Shown: piece by piece, positions 35,413-42,989 of the stretch
How the letters are laid out: every line of letters begins with the position of its first letter
Numbering within the stretch: position 1 is the first letter of the stretch
DNA from: a virus
Virus record (IMG/VR): IMGVR_UViG_3300026484_000065
Location: 1-64,000 of that record
Direction: 5' to 3' (one strand)
DNA length: 64,000 nucleotides
Notes under the pieces: model-generated
Seen by the model: the letters and a program-made list of their open reading frames with translations, nothing else
Told to the model about the DNA's origin: nothing
Databases searched by the model: none
Program-made: the position numbers and the translations under genes

Positions 35413-36198
35413 TTATAATTTAGTTCTGGTATCATCAAGTCTAGTTCTTATTAAATCCATAAGCCAATCAATATCATCAACAAACATTTTTACGAATTTA
35501 TTGTCAAATCCATGTTTGTGAAATATGTACCCAGCAAGAAGTTTGTAGGTATATCTATATAGCTCTTTCTTTTCAATTTGTTTTGCTTGAACCAAATCTC
35601 GAACATAATAGAAGATTATTTCATTTACAATAACTATATTGCTAATTTCATCACCTGTATTATAAAACATCAATTTATCGTGATACTCTTTATGAGGACT
35701 ATAATACATATCATAAATTATTTGCGGTTCTTTTATCTTATTGCTAAATACCAATAAATCTTCTATAGCTTTAGTTTCCCATCTATCAATCAAATTTGTA
35801 ATATTATCTATGCCAATATTATCTATGCTCTGTAGAGTACTAGTATCAAACTCATAGTCAAGTAGTTTTAAATAAATATCATACAGAACATCTCTTGGCA
35901 CATAATTCTCTCTCAGGAGCTTTATTTGGTCATCTGAAAGACTTTTATAATTCAATATAAATTTGTTATACAAAACTATAAAATATCTAAAAAACTTTTT
36001 AGTTAAGAAATTTGTTTTCTTTATTTCATTTGTTCTTTTAAAAAGAGAATATATCCCTATAAATACATTAGCTTGGATTTTATAATCTCCATATTTGTAT
36101 CTAAAAGAATATAATTCATCCGCCATAATCTCAAAATCTTTTATCGCTTCCATCTCATCAACTTTTGCTACAAAAGATAATAACTGTATTCCATTCAT
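35413..36198 (-). CDS. Hypothetical protein, 261 aa, tandem paralogue of the next gene
   Basis: Alpha-helical protein of unknown family. It is clearly related to the 254-aa protein at 36404-37168: shared stretches include DQIKLLRENYVPRD/DEQIKLLKENYVSRD, LVFSNKIKEPQIIYDMYY, and VIVNEIIFYY...YKLLAGYIF. Located inside the region bounded by structured elements B and D. Confidence 0.6.
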   Translation of the reverse strand: MNGIQLLSFVAKVDEMEAIKDFEIMADELYSFRYKYGDYKIQANVFIGIYSLFKRTNEIKKTNFLTKKFFRYFIVLYNKFILNYKSLSDDQIKLLRENYVPRDVLYDIYLKLLDYEFDTSTLQSIDNIGIDNITNLIDRWETKAIEDLLVFSNKIKEPQIIYDMYYSPHKEYHDKLMFYNTGDEISNIVIVNEIIFYYVRDLVQAKQIEKKELYRYTYKLLAGYIFHKHGFDNKFVKMFVDDIDWLMDLIRTRLDDTRTKL

Positions 36199-36403
36199 AA
36201 TCTACTCCTTTGGATTGTTTGTTTGGTACTTAATTAGAATAACCCATATCTTCTCTACAAGAGAACTTTGTACCAATACAATAAAAACATATGTATAGAG
36301 ATATATCTTTGCTGTTTTGATACTTAAGAATTAATTTAATAAGGTATAGATAATCTAGTACCAAACAATACAGATAGGTTAGTTTTGTTTGGTACTAGAT
36401 TAA
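36199..36403. repeat. Intergenic region with a 16-bp perfect inverted repeat
   Basis: ATCTAGTACCAAACAA (36353-36368) and TTGTTTGGTACTAGAT (36385-36400) are exact reverse complements with a 16-bp loop. Upstream are GATATATCTTT and AGAATTAATTTAA, similar to 35301-35350. No gene fits. Confidence 0.7.
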
Positions 36404-37168
36404 TTATAATTTATTTTTGATTTCTTCAAAAGCACTTTTGATTAGATTCATAAGCTCATTAATATCGCCAACAAACATTTTTACAAGCTCATTATCAAAC
36501 TTATATTTGTAAAATACATATCCTGCAAGAAGCTTGTAGGTATATTCATAGAATTCTGGCTCTCTTAATTGATTGGTTTTAATTAGGTTTGAAGCATAAT
36601 TGAATATTATTTCATTTACAATAACTACATTCATAAACTCATTTGTTGTATCGTAAAACACTCCTTTGCAATGTCTTTTATTTTTGCCGTAGTACATATC
36701 ATAAATAATTTGCGGTTCTTTTATTTTGTTACTAAATACCAATAAATCTTTTATGTTTCCGCCTTCTCTCTTGTCGATTAACTTTACAACATCATTTAAA
36801 TTCTGCACAGCATACATATTAAGTTCGTGCCCAAGTTCTAAATAAATATCATATATAATATCTCTTGATACATAATTCTCTTTTAAGAGCTTTATTTGTT
36901 CATCTGTAATGTTTTTATAATTCATTAAGAACACATCATACAAGACTGTAAAAGTTGTAGAGAATTCTTCATTTAAAAGCTCTATTTCTTTTATCTCTTT
37001 TGATTTTTTGATGACAGAATATATTCCTATAAGTATATTGAATTTAGCATGTTCATCATAATTTTGATACTTGGAGTAATTTAACTTTTTCAAGATGTGC
37101 CCTAATTCTACTCTTGTTCTGGTGTGACGAACGCCTTCCAGGAAAGACATTAGCTGTAGTTCATTCAT
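36404..37168 (-). CDS. Hypothetical protein, 254 aa, tandem paralogue
   Basis: Paralogue of the 261-aa protein (see 35413-36198), about 40-50% identical by eye, with the strongest match in the central IKEPQIIYDMYY block and the C-terminal third. The pair arose by tandem duplication that also copied the downstream hairpin. No known domain. Confidence 0.6.
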   Translation of the reverse strand: MNELQLMSFLEGVRHTRTRVELGHILKKLNYSKYQNYDEHAKFNILIGIYSVIKKSKEIKEIELLNEEFSTTFTVLYDVFLMNYKNITDEQIKLLKENYVSRDIIYDIYLELGHELNMYAVQNLNDVVKLIDKREGGNIKDLLVFSNKIKEPQIIYDMYYGKNKRHCKGVFYDTTNEFMNVVIVNEIIFNYASNLIKTNQLREPEFYEYTYKLLAGYVFYKYKFDNELVKMFVGDINELMNLIKSAFEEIKNKL

Positions 37169-37210
37169 TGCATAGTCCTTGTGTATTTTTTTTAAAAGAA
37201 TTAATAAGAT

Positions 37211-37395
37211 AATTTTTCTTTTTTTTTGTTGTTATAGCTTTTCACCGCCATTCGCTCCGTTGCGTTTGGTACTCTTTTGATGGCTATTCGCTTCGCTCAT
37301 TAAACGCCACCCTTCGGGCAGGTCAAAAAGTACCAATCCCCGACTCACTCATTTGTGAACGCTATAACAAAAAAGGGAGTAAGAGAGAGCAGAGA
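37211..37395 (+). other. Structured element D: long nested stem with purine-rich tail
   Basis: TTGTTATAGC (37229-37238, after a T-run) pairs with GCTATAACAA (37361-37370, before an A-run). Nested inside, TTTGGTACTCTTTTGA (37265-37280) pairs with TCAAAAAGTACCAA (37323-37336), and CCC-TTC-GGG sits near the tip. The tail is AAAGGGAGTAAGAGAGAGCA. Same build as elements A, B and C. It fills the gap between the paralogue gene and the beta-helix gene. Confidence 0.65.
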
Positions 37396-37397
37396 GA

Positions 37398-39356
37398 TTA
37401 ATTCAGCTTAGGTAGCTTTGATTTCAAATAATCCCAATATCTATCATAGAAATCAGCACCATGATTAAACAGAGTGTTAAAATTATCTCTGGTTAAGCTC
37501 TTCCATTCATTCCATGTTTTTTTTGCATATCCTATCCTTAGGTATTCATCTAGCTCTGTAACTAATATTCCATTATATAGATATTCACTAAAGTATGTTT
37601 TATCTTGTCTGCATATGTCATCTATGTATGCAGGAGTTACAAAATAAGCACCATCAGAAAGAAAAGCATTACCAGTTACTTTTATGTACGCACTATTATT
37701 TTCTAGCTGATTGTATACACCCACGTTGTCTCTTAATATTGCATTGCCATCAACTATAGAATTTCTGTATACATAAACTTTATTATGTAGTTCTGCATTA
37801 CCTAAGACAATTCCGTTGTATCTAATTGTTGGGTAATTTGCTCCATCACCAGTAACTATTGCATTCCCACCTATCAAGGCATTGTCTTGCAGATAACAAC
37901 TTCCCTCCAAGTATGCGTGCTCTGAAACTGTTGCATTGTCCAATATATTTATTTTAAACCACTTTATGTTTCCGTTTATTCTTGCTAAATCTTTGACTGT
38001 TGAGCTTCCAGATATATAAAATCTTCCATTTAATATGACTTCGTCTTTTATTTTTGCATATTTGTTCACAACAGAATATGTTTTATCAACACCTCTTATT
38101 CTAACTTTGTCTAGCACCATTGCATTGTCCTTCACTGAACAATAAGCTATATCTATGTATCTTCCTATGTGTGTTTTGGTACTGAGATAACATTTGTATA
38201 CAGAGCCTTTAAAGTTGTTAAAGTACATACCTGCTTTACGATAAGAATAAACGCTATACAAGACGCGAACATTGGAATCTGATACATTATATCCTGTTAC
38301 AGAATCTTCAAGCTCAGAGTCGTCTATTGTTGTGTCTCTTATATTTATAATGTTATCTATATAGTCACTTTCGAGTGTGACAAATGACTTAAACTTGTTG
38401 TTTGAATTAACACGCAATGTGCACTCTTTAAAGACGCCGCTGGATATCTCAACTGTGTCATTGTTGATTGAATTGAATTGATACATATAAATTGGTTTAT
38501 TAATATTGAATTCATCATCATCAATATTTTTATTTGTAACATTTTTCAATGTTGAACGTATTACTTGTATAGCACATGTATCTATTGAGTCATTATCCAT
38601 TAGTTTGAATTCTACATTGTCCAATGTTGAATTATCTATAGTACTTGTTGATAAACTACTATAAGAATTATGAAACAACCAATAGCTACCAGAATTGTAT
38701 TCTTTTGATGTATCTTCTTTTGAATAAACATGAAGTCTATTTGTTAATAGCTTACTATTTCTAATAGAAGAAGAATGTACGTATGAACTTGTTATTTTTG
38801 AATCAACTATTGTATCAGTTCTAAAGCATTCTATTCTTGTATCGCCATAAGCTTTTATGTTTTGGTACACAACATTTTCTTCAATATTGTGAAAAAATAG
38901 TCCATTATCTCTTGAATATTTACCATCATCAAATGAATCGCTTATCAATTGTATATCTGTATCGTCACCAGATATTGTTACTTCATGTTCTCCGCTAAGT
39001 GTTACAATATAGCCATATCCATCATATTTGCCGTTGTCTTTGATTATTAATTTACAGTCACTATTGTTACCATATAATTTTATATTGCCTGAGATAGCTG
39101 GAGCATCATCTATTTGGACATGATTGCCAATTATTGCATTATCAGATATTCTAGCATCTGAGTTTTTTACTAAGCCATCAGGCCATACCCAACAAGTTCC
39201 ATTATCTAAATCATTATCTAAACAGTCCTCTGATGCTATTAATCCACCGTCATCCCCTTCGTTTATTTGTGTGCCATCAATTAGTGTGAAATCAGTAGAA
39301 GCTGTTATTCTTAAATAATCACCCTCTTCCGATGTTGTATATTTTGTTGTAGCCAT
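37398..39356 (-). CDS. Repetitive beta-helix/hexapeptide-repeat protein, 652 aa
   Basis: The middle and C-terminal parts are made of short imperfect repeats such as DNATVSEHAYLEGSCY, DNALIGGNAIVTGDG and RNSIVDGNAILRDNVGV, with the A-x-V/I-x-G-N-A periodicity of beta-helix (bacteriophage 'hexapeptide-like') proteins. The N-terminus is beta-rich; the C-terminus is basic and helical with several Trp. Such proteins are often virion-surface or adhesion factors. It is unusual here on the minus strand, far from the tail genes, and just after the RNA polymerase terminators. Confidence 0.65.
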   Translation of the reverse strand: MATTKYTTSEEGDYLRITASTDFTLIDGTQINEGDDGGLIASEDCLDNDLDNGTCWVWPDGLVKNSDARISDNAIIGNHVQIDDAPAISGNIKLYGNNSDCKLIIKDNGKYDGYGYIVTLSGEHEVTISGDDTDIQLISDSFDDGKYSRDNGLFFHNIEENVVYQNIKAYGDTRIECFRTDTIVDSKITSSYVHSSSIRNSKLLTNRLHVYSKEDTSKEYNSGSYWLFHNSYSSLSTSTIDNSTLDNVEFKLMDNDSIDTCAIQVIRSTLKNVTNKNIDDDEFNINKPIYMYQFNSINNDTVEISSGVFKECTLRVNSNNKFKSFVTLESDYIDNIINIRDTTIDDSELEDSVTGYNVSDSNVRVLYSVYSYRKAGMYFNNFKGSVYKCYLSTKTHIGRYIDIAYCSVKDNAMVLDKVRIRGVDKTYSVVNKYAKIKDEVILNGRFYISGSSTVKDLARINGNIKWFKINILDNATVSEHAYLEGSCYLQDNALIGGNAIVTGDGANYPTIRYNGIVLGNAELHNKVYVYRNSIVDGNAILRDNVGVYNQLENNSAYIKVTGNAFLSDGAYFVTPAYIDDICRQDKTYFSEYLYNGILVTELDEYLRIGYAKKTWNEWKSLTRDNFNTLFNHGADFYDRYWDYLKSKLPKLN

Positions 39357-39400
39357 ACCTATGCCTTTGTTTGTATTTTATTTGGTACTGCAATTATAAG

Positions 39401-39435
39401 ATAAAAAAAAATAAGATCAGAGCGTAAGCTCTGAT
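39401..39435 (-). terminator. Intrinsic terminator 2 after the RNA polymerase gene
   Basis: On the minus strand ATCAGAGC-TTAC-GCTCTGAT is followed by CTTATTTTTTTTT. Strong stem and U-tract. Confidence 0.88.
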
Positions 39436-39443
39436 ATACCTTT

Positions 39444-39475
39444 AAAAAAAAATAAAACCCCACCCGTAGGTGGAG
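39444..39475 (-). terminator. Intrinsic terminator 1 after the RNA polymerase gene
   Basis: CTCCACC-TACG-GGTGGGG on the minus strand, followed by TTTTATTTTTTTTT, 5 bp after the stop codon. With terminator 2 it gives a tandem barrier between the polymerase gene and the beta-helix gene. Confidence 0.9.
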
Positions 39476-39479
39476 TTAT

Positions 39480-41225
39480 TTACTTCATACACTTTCCAGA
39501 TATCACATCATCGTCATTAAGCATTTGTACATTATGCTCAATAAATTCTTTAGATTTTGTATCTGAAATACCTATAGATGTGAAATAGTTGTGCAATATC
39601 TCTTTTCTATTATCATAGATATACTCCATGAAGTTAACAGCTTTTTGCTTAGCTTCTTCAACTTGATTACCAGATAGCACAATAGCATCATGAATAGATA
39701 TGCCATTAACATGTTTCATGATATAGTTAATCAATTGACTATCTAGATTATGTATTAATGCAGTTATGAAGAATCTTTTGAACTGTTTAAGATTTGGTAC
39801 TTTCTTAATGCTAGTATTGCAGAAAGACACAATCTCTTTATCTGAAGTATATGTATAGTATTTGATAGTATGTTCACCAACAATATCAAACCTATTACAA
39901 TCTACAGTAATAGTTTCTCTACCTATTTTCAGTTCCATAGTTTCTTTTGGTACTACATTATCAAGAATGAAGTCTCCAAAATTCATAGCGTTTTTAAACA
40001 CACCGTTTTTGGCCTCAAACTTAATTTTGGCAACATCCAAAGAGTTGAACTCAAGTTTGTTCTTTCTCCAGAGTTCCTGTGGAGAAGCTTGAGAGCCATA
40101 CAGATGAGGAGTAAAGTATTTCTTCACTTGTTCACGTTCTAGGCCATCGATAGTCCAAACATCAGATAGAGTGTCTCCAATAACGTTTGTAGATTCAAGC
40201 ATATCCCTATCACCAAGCAATAGACCTTCAACAACAAGCATAGATGCTGTAAAGTCTATTTCTACTGGTGTAGTAAATAGATGATTGTTATCTAAGTACC
40301 AACCGTCTAACTCTGCATATAGTCTTTCCAACCAGATATCTTCGTGTATATGTTTGGTACTTGAAGAGTTGTTGAATAGTCTCTGCTTGTAAGCCTTGAA
40401 TCCAGCTTTTTGTTTACTGAATTCAGTTTCAGCCTTAATACCTAGTAATTCAGCAATAAATAGGTGCATATACTTAATGTTTTCAGTATTCATCTTGTAA
40501 GGCTCAACAACCATCAATGCTCTTGCATCTTTATTGGATACAGGATTGAATACCTTCTTTAACATGTCATAGACTTGACGGCCTCTTGAGTCAACAAGAG
40601 AGTCTCCTGCATAGTACCAACTGTTACCTTGAATAATAGCTTTTATAATCATAGAGCTTATCTCTGTATAATGAAGTTCATCTCTTAGAGATTTATATTT
40701 CTTCATCATCTCGATAAGGTCATTATTCAGATTAGATTCTATTTGAGAATAGTATTTCTTAATCATTTCAGTATCAAATCTGAATTTGAATTCAGCATTA
40801 CGTTTAAAACCATCTCTTTCATTGTTGAAAGATTTGATTCCAGATGGTCTTTTACACAATACCTTGTTATTGATGTTTGGTACTGTATCGGATAACATAT
40901 ATTGCTGACCTTTGAGCTTGATTCTTAGGTCGCTCAAAGCCTTATCATCAAGCCAAATAGCTTCACGTTTTAATATCATTGTTGCGTAGTCACCACGAAC
41001 TTCGCTGTTAATGATATTATTGTCAACTAAATACTTTTGAGCTTTCAGAAAGTCTTTAGTAGATTTAAACTTGTTATGCCAATGAGGCACAGATACACTG
41101 TCCATTTTAAGTAAATACTTATAGACAATAGCCTCTGCCATTTCAATGAAAGTTTCTACAGACTCTTTATGTTTAAAATTAACTTTAGTTTCAAATTCCT
41201 CTTCAATGTTTATATAAAATAACAT
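39480..41225 (-). CDS. T7-type single-subunit RNA polymerase (divergent, 581 aa)
   Basis: Phage-encoded RNA polymerase. Motifs of the T7/mitochondrial family are present in order: DSRGRQVYDM (T/DxxGR-type), motif A VEIDFTASMLVVEG (catalytic Asp), motif B REQVKKYFTPHLYGSQ (Arg, Lys and YG), and motif C NGISIHDAIVLSG (HD, second catalytic Asp, about residue 513). At 581 residues it lacks most of the T7 N-terminal promoter-recognition region (T7 is 883), as in the reduced N4-like and crAss-like groups. Two strong terminators follow. Its leader has a hairpin TAGGTAA...TTACCTA and TAATTTTAAGGAGTACACA. Confidence 0.85.
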   Translation of the reverse strand: MLFYINIEEEFETKVNFKHKESVETFIEMAEAIVYKYLLKMDSVSVPHWHNKFKSTKDFLKAQKYLVDNNIINSEVRGDYATMILKREAIWLDDKALSDLRIKLKGQQYMLSDTVPNINNKVLCKRPSGIKSFNNERDGFKRNAEFKFRFDTEMIKKYYSQIESNLNNDLIEMMKKYKSLRDELHYTEISSMIIKAIIQGNSWYYAGDSLVDSRGRQVYDMLKKVFNPVSNKDARALMVVEPYKMNTENIKYMHLFIAELLGIKAETEFSKQKAGFKAYKQRLFNNSSSTKHIHEDIWLERLYAELDGWYLDNNHLFTTPVEIDFTASMLVVEGLLLGDRDMLESTNVIGDTLSDVWTIDGLEREQVKKYFTPHLYGSQASPQELWRKNKLEFNSLDVAKIKFEAKNGVFKNAMNFGDFILDNVVPKETMELKIGRETITVDCNRFDIVGEHTIKYYTYTSDKEIVSFCNTSIKKVPNLKQFKRFFITALIHNLDSQLINYIMKHVNGISIHDAIVLSGNQVEEAKQKAVNFMEYIYDNRKEILHNYFTSIGISDTKSKEFIEHNVQMLNDDDVISGKCMK

Positions 41226-41295
41226 TGTGTACTCCTTAAAATTAAAAAATAGGTAAGTTTATAGACATTACCTAGGTCTTTTGATGTTTGGTACT

Positions 41296-41877
41296 CTAGT
41301 CTTCTAAGTCAAACGCTTCTTGGTCGTCGAAGCGTTTTTGTGCTCTCTCTAGAGCTTTAGAGTTTAGAACTTTCCATTGTTCGAGAGTACCAGTCTCGAT
41401 TAATTCTGGATTTAAACCAAGACTAATCGATGCCTCTTTGATTAGAGGTTCTAATGCTTCGAAACTTGATTCAACTCCATTAATAACTACATGGTTGTTC
41501 TTGCTGTAATAAGCAAGGTTACCAGCGTTATCAATGATGTCCTCAGCTAAGTCTTCAGATATATTGATAGCACTAAGGGCAAGCTCTCTGTCTTCAATTT
41601 TAGAGAAGTATGCAGATTTTAAAAGTCCTACGATTTTATTTGCGTAACGAGACAGTCCTTGATGAAACTGTAGTTTTCCAACAGTTGCTTCAACGATAGC
41701 TTCTAACTCTTTTAATCTATCGTTAAGAAGAGCATACTGTTCTCTTTTAGCAAATGCTTCAGTTCCAATTGTATTAAGTTCAGCAGTAAGAACTGCAACT
41801 TCATATTGTTCTTTCGCTTGTTCTTTAAAAGCCTTTTTCTTGGCTTCCAACTCTTTTAATAGTTGTTCTTTAGTCAT
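41296..41877 (-). CDS. Coiled-coil hypothetical protein, 193 aa
   Basis: The start MTKEQLLKELEAKKK is chosen for TTTTAAGGAGTACCAA before it; a longer frame to 41952 runs through the promoter-like element. The first 90 residues are a long charged coiled coil; the C-terminal half is acidic (DDQEAFDLED). Directly upstream of the RNA polymerase gene, so it may be expressed with it. Function unknown. Confidence 0.65.
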   Translation of the reverse strand: MTKEQLLKELEAKKKAFKEQAKEQYEVAVLTAELNTIGTEAFAKREQYALLNDRLKELEAIVEATVGKLQFHQGLSRYANKIVGLLKSAYFSKIEDRELALSAINISEDLAEDIIDNAGNLAYYSKNNHVVINGVESSFEALEPLIKEASISLGLNPELIETGTLEQWKVLNSKALERAQKRFDDQEAFDLED

Positions 41878-41920
41878 TTGGTACTCCTTAAAATTTATTT
41901 GTTGTAGGTCGACTAAAACC

Positions 41921-41940
41921 TCAGTAGATCCATGTCTTAA
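41921..41940 (-). promoter_or_regulatory. Candidate phage RNA polymerase promoter (AAGACATGGATCT element)
   Basis: Minus-strand TTAAGACATGGATCTACTGA lies 44 bp before the coiled-coil gene start. Closely related copies occur at 42678-42710 and 43552-43570, each upstream of a minus-strand gene. Conservation over about 19 bp in non-coding DNA suggests a promoter for the phage polymerase. Confidence 0.5.
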
Positions 41941-41998
41941 AAAAAAAGACACTGTTGTGTGTTGGATATTGTTGTGTTAAAAAAAAGTGCAGTAGTAG

Positions 41999-42031
41999 TC
42001 ATTTATATACCGTGCCCTACTGCTGACACGG
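41999..42031 (-). promoter_or_regulatory. Hairpin plus GGTATATAAATGA element, copy 1
   Basis: CCGTG...CACGG stem followed by TATATAAATGA on the minus strand. A second copy of equal length lies at 42433-42465, with compensating changes in the stem (CCGCA...TGCGG). Conserved position upstream of genes suggests regulation. Confidence 0.55.
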
Positions 42032-42038
42032 TTGAAGC

Positions 42039-42395
42039 TTATTGCTTCTTTTCAATGTTGATTGTAAAACTACAATCAACATCCTCTTCAAAAGCCTCAA
42101 TTAGCTTTTGAATGCTTTCAAAAGCATCGAGAACGTCGTTCTCAGTTATACTATTTGGGTGGTTCGAATACTTGAACCCCCCAATATATTTGATGCCTTT
42201 GTGTTTATGGAGACGCACAGTCCCCAATTGTATGCGCTCAGGAGCATAATAGTCTCCTGGTATATTCGCCTGGAGCTTTACAGCCCCAGAATATAACGCT
42301 TCGAAGTTTTCTACAACGAATTTGTTTAATTTCTCATACTGATTATATATTTTGTTAGCACCGCCTTTACTAATTGTTAATTCTAATGTTTTCAT
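42039..42395 (-). CDS. Hypothetical protein, 118 aa
   Basis: Alpha/beta protein with a basic middle (RLHKHKGIKYIGGFKYS) and acidic C-terminus. No recognised family. AACAAGGAAATAAATT precedes the ATG, and a hairpin/TATATAAATGA element lies 40-70 bp upstream. Confidence 0.6.
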   Translation of the reverse strand: MKTLELTISKGGANKIYNQYEKLNKFVVENFEALYSGAVKLQANIPGDYYAPERIQLGTVRLHKHKGIKYIGGFKYSNHPNSITENDVLDAFESIQKLIEAFEEDVDCSFTINIEKKQ

Positions 42396-42432
42396 AATTT
42401 ATTTCCTTGTTTAGTTTTATTTGGTACTGCAA

Positions 42433-42465
42433 TCATTTATATACCGCACCCAGTACCTGTTGCGG
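42433..42465 (-). promoter_or_regulatory. Hairpin plus GGTATATAAATGA element, copy 2
   Basis: CCGCA...TGCGG stem followed by TATATAAATGA, upstream of the 118-aa gene. See copy 1 at 41999-42031. Confidence 0.55.
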
Positions 42466-42475
42466 CTGGAGAGGT

Positions 42476-42640
42476 CTAGTACCAGTCGGCGTAGACCTTT
42501 TCATTTAACAACTCTCTAATTGAGAGTCTATCAGCAAAGTCTAACTTACTGATAGACTTCTCTGCTTCTTCTCTCGAAGAGAAGAATTTGTTGGACGCGA
42601 TTGCGCCCTTGTTATCGATGATGATGAAAATTGAGTTCAT
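42476..42640 (-). CDS. Hypothetical protein, 54 aa
   Basis: Start MNSIFIIIDNKG chosen for AATTTTAAGGAGAAAGAG directly before it. A beta-strand then helix pattern with 'SSREEAEKSIS' gives a small alpha/beta fold. No family recognised. Confidence 0.55.
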   Translation of the reverse strand: MNSIFIIIDNKGAIASNKFFSSREEAEKSISKLDFADRLSIRELLNEKVYADWY

Positions 42641-42677
42641 CTCTTTCTCCTTAAAATTAGTGTGGCTTTGAACCACT

Positions 42678-42710
42678 TCAAGAGATCCATGTCTTTTAAT
42701 CCATGTCTTA
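42678..42710 (-). promoter_or_regulatory. Candidate phage promoter, duplicated AAGACATGGAT element
   Basis: Minus strand shows TTAAGACATGGATT and, 4 bp on, AAAAGACATGGATCTCTTGA. It lies just after a terminator U-tract and 38-70 bp before the 54-aa gene start, the expected place for a promoter. Confidence 0.5.
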
Positions 42711-42743
42711 AAAAAAAATGTGAATACCCTAATTGAAGGGTAT
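42710..42743 (-). terminator. Intrinsic terminator after the 56-aa gene
   Basis: ATACCCT-TCAATT-AGGGTAT on the minus strand followed by TCACATTTTTTTTT. A second hairpin, CACCAGCAC...GTGCTGGTG (42758-42786), lies just upstream. Confidence 0.8.
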
Positions 42744-42798
42744 CCACATTGGTGAACTCACCAGCACCATGAACCATAGTGCTGGTGATAAAATAAAT

Positions 42799-42969
42799 CT
42801 AATCATTTTCAATCACCTCTATTATATAATCGTAGAGGTGATCTATCCAGTCGAGCATGTCCCGCTCGACCTCGTCCATTCTTCCATTTCTAGCCTCTTC
42901 AAGAGTGCAAAAATCCCATTCCCCTAATATTCTTTCAGTCTTTTTATTTATCTTAATTAATTTATACAT
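42799..42969 (-). CDS. Hypothetical acidic protein, 56 aa
   Basis: MYKLIKINKKTERILGEWDF starts a 56-codon frame, acidic at the C-terminus (DWIDHLYDYIIEVIEND). It has the conserved AAATATTAAGGAGTTCATT leader and ends before a terminator. No family recognised. Confidence 0.6.
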   Translation of the reverse strand: MYKLIKINKKTERILGEWDFCTLEEARNGRMDEVERDMLDWIDHLYDYIIEVIEND

Positions 42970-42989
42970 AATGAACTCCTTAATATTTA

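Noticed and set aside
41878-41952. N-terminal extension of the coiled-coil gene
   Set aside because: The extension would read through the promoter-like element and the ribosome site; the start at 41877 has AAGGAG at correct spacing.
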